Source: Propionibacterium sp. | GTDB lineage: Bacteria; Actinomycetota; Actinomycetes; Actinomycetales; Actinomycetaceae | Assembly: GCA_030460725.1 (NCBI GenBank) | Contig: JAKECL010000040.1 | Location: forward strand, 1 to 9,465 | DNA length: 9,465 nucleotides | Direction of reading: 5' to 3' | Shown: positions 6,441-9,465 of the stretch, piece after piece | Layout of the letters: each line of letters begins with the position of its first letter | Position numbering within the stretch: position 1 is the first letter of the stretch | Made by a program: the position numbers and the translations under genes | The notes under the pieces: model-generated | The model's input: only the letters and a program-made list of their open reading frames with translations | Told to the model about the DNA's origin: nothing | Databases searched by the model: none

Positions 6441-8369
6441 TCACTCCACGGTGACGGACTTCGCAAGGTTGCGGGGCTGGTCCACGTCATGCCCCATGGC
6501 GGCCGCCAACTCACAGGCGAAGATCTGCAGGGGGACCACCGTGAGCAGGGGCATGTAGAGGGTCGGGGTGCGGGGGACACGGAAGACGACGTCGGCGAAC
6601 TCGTCCACCGAGGAGTCCCCCTCCTCAGCGACCACCAAGGTGCGGGCGCCGCGTGCCCGCACCTCCTGGATGTTGGAGACGACCTTGTTGTGCAGCTCCG
6701 GGCGCCTGGGGGTCGGCACGATGATCATCACCGGCTGGCCCTCCTCGATCAGCGCGATGGGGCCGTGCTTCAGCTCACCGGCGGCGAAGCCCTCGGCGTG
6801 GATGTAGCACAGCTCCTTGAGCTTGAGTGCCCCCTCCAGCGCCACGGGGTATCCGACGTGGCGTCCCAGGTAGATCATCGAGTCGATGTCGGCCATGGAC
6901 CGGGCGATCTGGCGCACCGACTCCGCCCGGTCGAGGACCCACTGGATGGCCTGGGGGACCCGGGCCAGCTTCTCCATGTAGTCCTCGACCTCGTCGGCGT
7001 ACTTGTTGCCGCGCACCTGGGCCAGGTAGAGGCCCAAGATGTAGGTCGCTGCGATCTGCGCGGTGAAGGCCTTGGTGGAGGCCACCGCGATCTCGGGACC
7101 GGCGTGGGTGAGCAGGACGGCATCGGATTCACGCGAGATGGTGGAGCCAGGTGTGTTGACGATGGCGATGACGCGCGCCCCCTGTTCGCGGGCGTGGCGG
7201 ATCGCCATGATCGTGTCCATGGTCTCCCCCGACTGGGAGATCGCCACGACCAGGGTCTTCTCGTTGACGACGGGGTCGCGGTAGCGGAACTCGTGGGCGA
7301 GTTCGACCTCGACGGGGATCCGGCACCAGTGCTCGATGGCGTAGCGCGCCACCAGTCCGGCGTAGGAGGCGGTGCCACAGGCGACGATGATCATCTTGTC
7401 GGCAGCGCGCAGAATGGACTCCGGGATGCGCAGCTCGTCCAGGGCCAGGTGCCCGGTGGCATCCAGGCGGTCGGCGATGGTGGCGGCCACTGCGCGGGGC
7501 TGCTCGTGGATCTCCTTCTCCATGAAGGTGGGCCACCCCTCCTTGGTGGAGCGCTCACGGGCGAAGTCGACACTGAAGTGCTGGGGCTCCACCTCCTCGC
7601 CCTCCTGGTCCAGGACCACGACTGCGTCGGCGGTCACGGCGACCACCTGGTCCTGGCCGACCTCGACGGCGTCGGTGGTCTGGGAGGCGAAGGCCATGGC
7701 GTCGGATCCGAGGAAGTTCTCGCCCTCGCCCACCCCGATGACCAGGGGGGAGGAACGACGCGCGGCCACGATGAACCCGGGCACCTCCTCACTCAGCGCC
7801 AGGAGGGTGTAGGTGCCCTGCAGGCGGGGAGTGATGGCGAGCATGGCGGCGACCAGCGCGCGAGCGCGATCGCTGTCCTGGCCCGACAGACCCGGGAGCT
7901 CCCCCTCCCAGGCCGGCAGGTCGGCGTCGTGGAAGGCACGGTCGAGCAGGTGGACGACGACCTCGGTGTCGGTCTCGGACGCGAAGAGGTACCCCGCCTC
8001 GCGCAGTTCGGTGCGCAGGACCTCGGCGTTCTCGATGATGCCGTTGTGGACCAGGGCCAGGCGGTGGTCCATGGAGAGGTGCGGGTGGGCATTGGCCAGG
8101 GTGGGCTGGCCATGGGTGGCCCAACGGGTGTGGCCGATGGCGGAGCAGGCGGGGGCGGTGGGCGTCTGGTCCAGCGCAGCCCGCAGGTTCGTGAGCTTGC
8201 CGACCGCCTTGACCACCGTCAGCTCGGACCCGTCATCGTGTGCGCCGTGGGTCAGTGCGACGCCGGCGGAGTCGTAGCCCCGGTACTCCAGACGGGAGAG
8301 TCCGTCCATGACGACATCGAGGGGACGGGATGAACAGTTGCGCGCCACATGGCCGACGATTCCACACAT
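6441..8369 (-). CDS. glmS: Glutamine-fructose-6-phosphate aminotransferase (isomerizing), glucosamine-6-phosphate synthase
   Basis: GlmS makes glucosamine-6-phosphate from fructose-6-phosphate and glutamine, the first committed step toward UDP-GlcNAc, lipid-linked sugars and peptidoglycan. The 642-aa protein has an N-terminal class II glutamine amidotransferase domain and two SIS sugar-isomerase domains. Motifs: the catalytic Cys2 in MCGIVG, RGYDSAG (30-36), TRWATHG and HNGIIEN for glutamine binding, then ACGTASYAG, SQSGET, ASTKAFTAQ and the invariant C-terminal RNLAKSVTVE. The ATG at 8369 is fixed because Cys2 must become N-terminal; further upstream in-frame codons are ignored. It is somewhat longer than E. 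coli GlmS (609 aa), partly from about 20 extra residues around LPAWEGELPGLSGQDSDRAR in the amidotransferase domain. No Shine-Dalgarno sequence or glmS ribozyme-sized leader fits the 109-bp upstream region shared with coaA. A strong hairpin follows the stop. Confidence 0.97.
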   Translation of the reverse strand: MCGIVGHVARNCSSRPLDVVMDGLSRLEYRGYDSAGVALTHGAHDDGSELTVVKAVGKLTNLRAALDQTPTAPACSAIGHTRWATHGQPTLANAHPHLSMDHRLALVHNGIIENAEVLRTELREAGYLFASETDTEVVVHLLDRAFHDADLPAWEGELPGLSGQDSDRARALVAAMLAITPRLQGTYTLLALSEEVPGFIVAARRSSPLVIGVGEGENFLGSDAMAFASQTTDAVEVGQDQVVAVTADAVVVLDQEGEEVEPQHFSVDFARERSTKEGWPTFMEKEIHEQPRAVAATIADRLDATGHLALDELRIPESILRAADKMIIVACGTASYAGLVARYAIEHWCRIPVEVELAHEFRYRDPVVNEKTLVVAISQSGETMDTIMAIRHAREQGARVIAIVNTPGSTISRESDAVLLTHAGPEIAVASTKAFTAQIAATYILGLYLAQVRGNKYADEVEDYMEKLARVPQAIQWVLDRAESVRQIARSMADIDSMIYLGRHVGYPVALEGALKLKELCYIHAEGFAAGELKHGPIALIEEGQPVMIIVPTPRRPELHNKVVSNIQEVRARGARTLVVAEEGDSSVDEFADVVFRVPRTPTLYMPLLTVVPLQIFACELAAAMGHDVDQPRNLAKSVTVE

Positions 8370-8406
8370 GGCGCCCATTGGAACACGTGTCGCCGGGGGT
8401 ACCCAA
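8370..8406 (-). promoter_or_regulatory. Candidate glmS promoter, near-leaderless
   Basis: On the minus strand TTGGGT (8401-8406) is followed after 18 nt by TCCAAT (8377-8382), then 7 nt to the glmS ATG at 8369. The -35 and -10 spacing is good, but the -10 lacks the usual A at its second position. No Shine-Dalgarno sequence is present. The prediction comes from position and from similarity of layout to the other first genes in the window. Confidence 0.4.
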
Positions 8407-8416
8407 CACCGACACG
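8383..8416. repeat. Dyad symmetries in the glmS-coaA divergent promoter region
   Basis: An inverted repeat CGTGTCG (8386-8392) / CGACACG (8410-8416) flanks a 17-nt spacer. Two 8-bp perfect palindromes, ACACGTGT (8383-8390) and GGGTACCC (8397-8404), overlap it. All lie across the candidate -35 and spacer of glmS. An operator role is possible but not shown. Confidence 0.4.
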
Positions 8417-8466
8417 GAGGACCGATCGCAGGTGAGTGGATGACATGTGGAGCGCTCAGGATGCGC

Positions 8467-8478
8467 CACAATGTCGGG
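8467..8478 (+). promoter_or_regulatory. Candidate -10 element of coaA (leaderless)
   Basis: CACAAT (8467-8472) ends 6 nt before the coaA GTG, so a transcript starting at the normal distance would begin at the start codon itself. The nearest TTGACA-like hexamer, ATGACA (8440-8445), sits 21 nt upstream of it, longer than ideal, so the -35 is uncertain. No Shine-Dalgarno sequence is visible. Confidence 0.4.
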
Positions 8479-9438
8479 GTGAGTCCCCTCATCGAGCCCC
8501 GCCGCGGGAACAGCCCCTTCACCCACTACACCCGTGCGGAGTGGGACCGACTGGCCTCCCGCACCCCGTTGCCCCTCACTCCCACCGACATCACGCGGAT
8601 CGCCTCATTGGGGGACCCCATCGACATGCAGGAGGTCGACGCGATCTACCGCCCCCTGTCCGCCCTCCTGCAGCTCTATGTCGAGGGGACCCGCTCCACC
8701 GCAGCGGCCCGCAGGGCCTTCCTGGGCGAGCCCGCGCTCCCCCACACTCCCTTCGTGATCGGCATCGCAGGTTCGGTCGCGGTGGGCAAGTCGACGGTGG
8801 CCCGACTGCTGCGGCTGCTGCTCTCGCGCTGGGCGCACACCCCCCGGGTGGACCTGGTGACCACCGACGGGTTCCTCCTGCCCAACGCGGTGCTGGAGGA
8901 GAGGGGGATCCTGGCCCGCAAGGGCTTCCCCGAGTCATATGACCGCGGCGCACTGCGCACCTTCCTGGCGGGGGTGAAGGCCGGGGAGGAGGATCTGGAG
9001 GTCCCGCTCTACGACCATGTCATCTACGACGTGATCCCCGGGCACACCATGACGGTCTCGCGTCCCGACATCCTCATCGTCGAGGGCATCAACGTGCTAC
9101 AACCTCCACGCCTGTCCCCGGGGACCAGTGGCCTGGCGGTGTCGGACTTCTTCGACTTCTCCATCTACGTCGACGCGGATGAGGCACATGTCGAGCAGTG
9201 GTACGTCGACCGCTTCCTCCAGTTGCGGCGCACCGCCTTCAGCGACGAGAACTCCTACTTCCGCACCTACGCTGACCTGACGGACGAGGAGGCGGCGGCC
9301 ACCGCGCGGGTCGTGTGGCACGCCATCAACCTGCCGAACCTGCAGGAGAACATCCTGCCCACCCGCGAACGGGCGACCATGGTGTTCACGAAGGGCCCGA
9401 CCCACCGCGTGGAGTCCCTCTACCTCCGCAAGGAGTAG
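8479..9438 (+). CDS. coaA: Type I pantothenate kinase
   Basis: CoaA phosphorylates pantothenate with ATP, the first and usually controlling step of CoA synthesis, and is feedback-inhibited by CoA in the type I family. The 319-aa protein is complete and of normal length (E. coli 316 aa). It shows the P-loop GSVAVGKST (98-106, K104), VTTDGFLLPN with the catalytic Asp130, ERGILARKGFPESYD, the PLYDHVIYD segment, ILIVEGINVLQ, and the conserved C-terminal half including YVDRFLQLRR, NLPNLQENILPTR and a final ESLYLRKE. I chose GTG 8479, giving SPLIEPRRGNSPFTHYTRAEW as the normal N-terminus. An ATG at 8308 in the same frame would add 57 residues overlapping glmS and is rejected. A CACAAT hexamer ends 6 nt before the GTG and there is no good Shine-Dalgarno sequence. 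It is the only plus-strand gene here, divergent from glmS; 27 bp follow the stop. Confidence 0.96.
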   Translation: MSPLIEPRRGNSPFTHYTRAEWDRLASRTPLPLTPTDITRIASLGDPIDMQEVDAIYRPLSALLQLYVEGTRSTAAARRAFLGEPALPHTPFVIGIAGSVAVGKSTVARLLRLLLSRWAHTPRVDLVTTDGFLLPNAVLEERGILARKGFPESYDRGALRTFLAGVKAGEEDLEVPLYDHVIYDVIPGHTMTVSRPDILIVEGINVLQPPRLSPGTSGLAVSDFFDFSIYVDADEAHVEQWYVDRFLQLRRTAFSDENSYFRTYADLTDEEAAATARVVWHAINLPNLQENILPTRERATMVFTKGPTHRVESLYLRKE

Positions 9439-9465
9439 CTGCTCCAGCAGTACCCGAACCGGGAG

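Noticed and set aside
5433..8333. A plus-strand open frame of 966 codons opposite nnr and glmS
   Set aside because: It mirrors the codon structure of nnr and glmS, has no motifs, and has a biased Gly/Asp/Val/His composition typical of an antisense shadow.
8308..8478. A 57-residue N-terminal extension of coaA from the ATG at 8308
   Set aside because: It would overlap the start of glmS and its promoter. The extension lacks any CoaA homology, and the family N-terminus begins at GTG 8479.
8370..8522. A 51-residue N-terminal extension of glmS
   Set aside because: GlmS needs Cys2 exposed at the N-terminus after Met removal, so the start must be the ATG at 8369.
9439..9465. Small inverted repeats after coaA (CTGCT/AGCAG and CCCG/CGGG)
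   Set aside because: The stems are only 4-5 bp and the sequence is cut by the window edge, so a terminator cannot be judged.

Overview
The window is a very GC-rich stretch of chromosome from an actinobacterium. Third codon positions are almost all G or C, GTG starts are frequent, and the gene order glmS - nnr (yjeF) - alr - tsaE - tsaB - rimI is one known from Actinobacteria. An Actinomycetaceae-type organism (Actinomyces/Schaalia-like) is my best guess from protein flavour, and it is an inference. Every gene I can support is a housekeeping or metabolic gene. I found no mobile element, CRISPR array, tRNA or rRNA, no defence or toxin system, and no convincing undescribed system.

Layout, right to left, because all but one gene is on the minus strand. 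At the right end coaA (pantothenate kinase) runs rightward and complete. It diverges from glmS (glucosamine-6-phosphate synthase) across a 109-bp intergenic region rich in dyad symmetries. glmS ends at a strong 12-bp-stem hairpin. Next come a bifunctional NAD(P)H-hydrate epimerase/dehydratase with an unusual insertion and a repeat-bearing linker, a 195-bp gap, and a ten-helix GRP-family (GlcU/RbsU-like) sugar transporter. After a second hairpin comes the tight cluster alr-tsaE-tsaB-rimI, linked by 4-base start/stop overlaps (alr/tsaE, tsaB/rimI) and an 11-bp gap (tsaE/tsaB). rimI runs off the left edge; tsaD would be the expected next gene.

Function: glmS and alr feed cell-wall precursor synthesis (glucosamine-6-P for UDP-GlcNAc, D-alanine for the stem peptide). 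coaA starts CoA synthesis. The nnr gene repairs damaged NAD(P)H. tsaE and tsaB belong to the t6A tRNA-modification machinery. rimI is a GNAT N-acetyltransferase that usually travels with tsaB/tsaD.

The most informative regulatory pattern is shared by the genes that follow a gap (glmS, coaA, nnr, the transporter, alr). Their starts lack a good Shine-Dalgarno sequence and have a -10-like hexamer ending 6-7 nt before the start codon, as expected for leaderless mRNAs. Inside the alr cluster, by contrast, tsaE has a good Shine-Dalgarno sequence. This pattern also guided the start codons chosen for alr, nnr and coaA.
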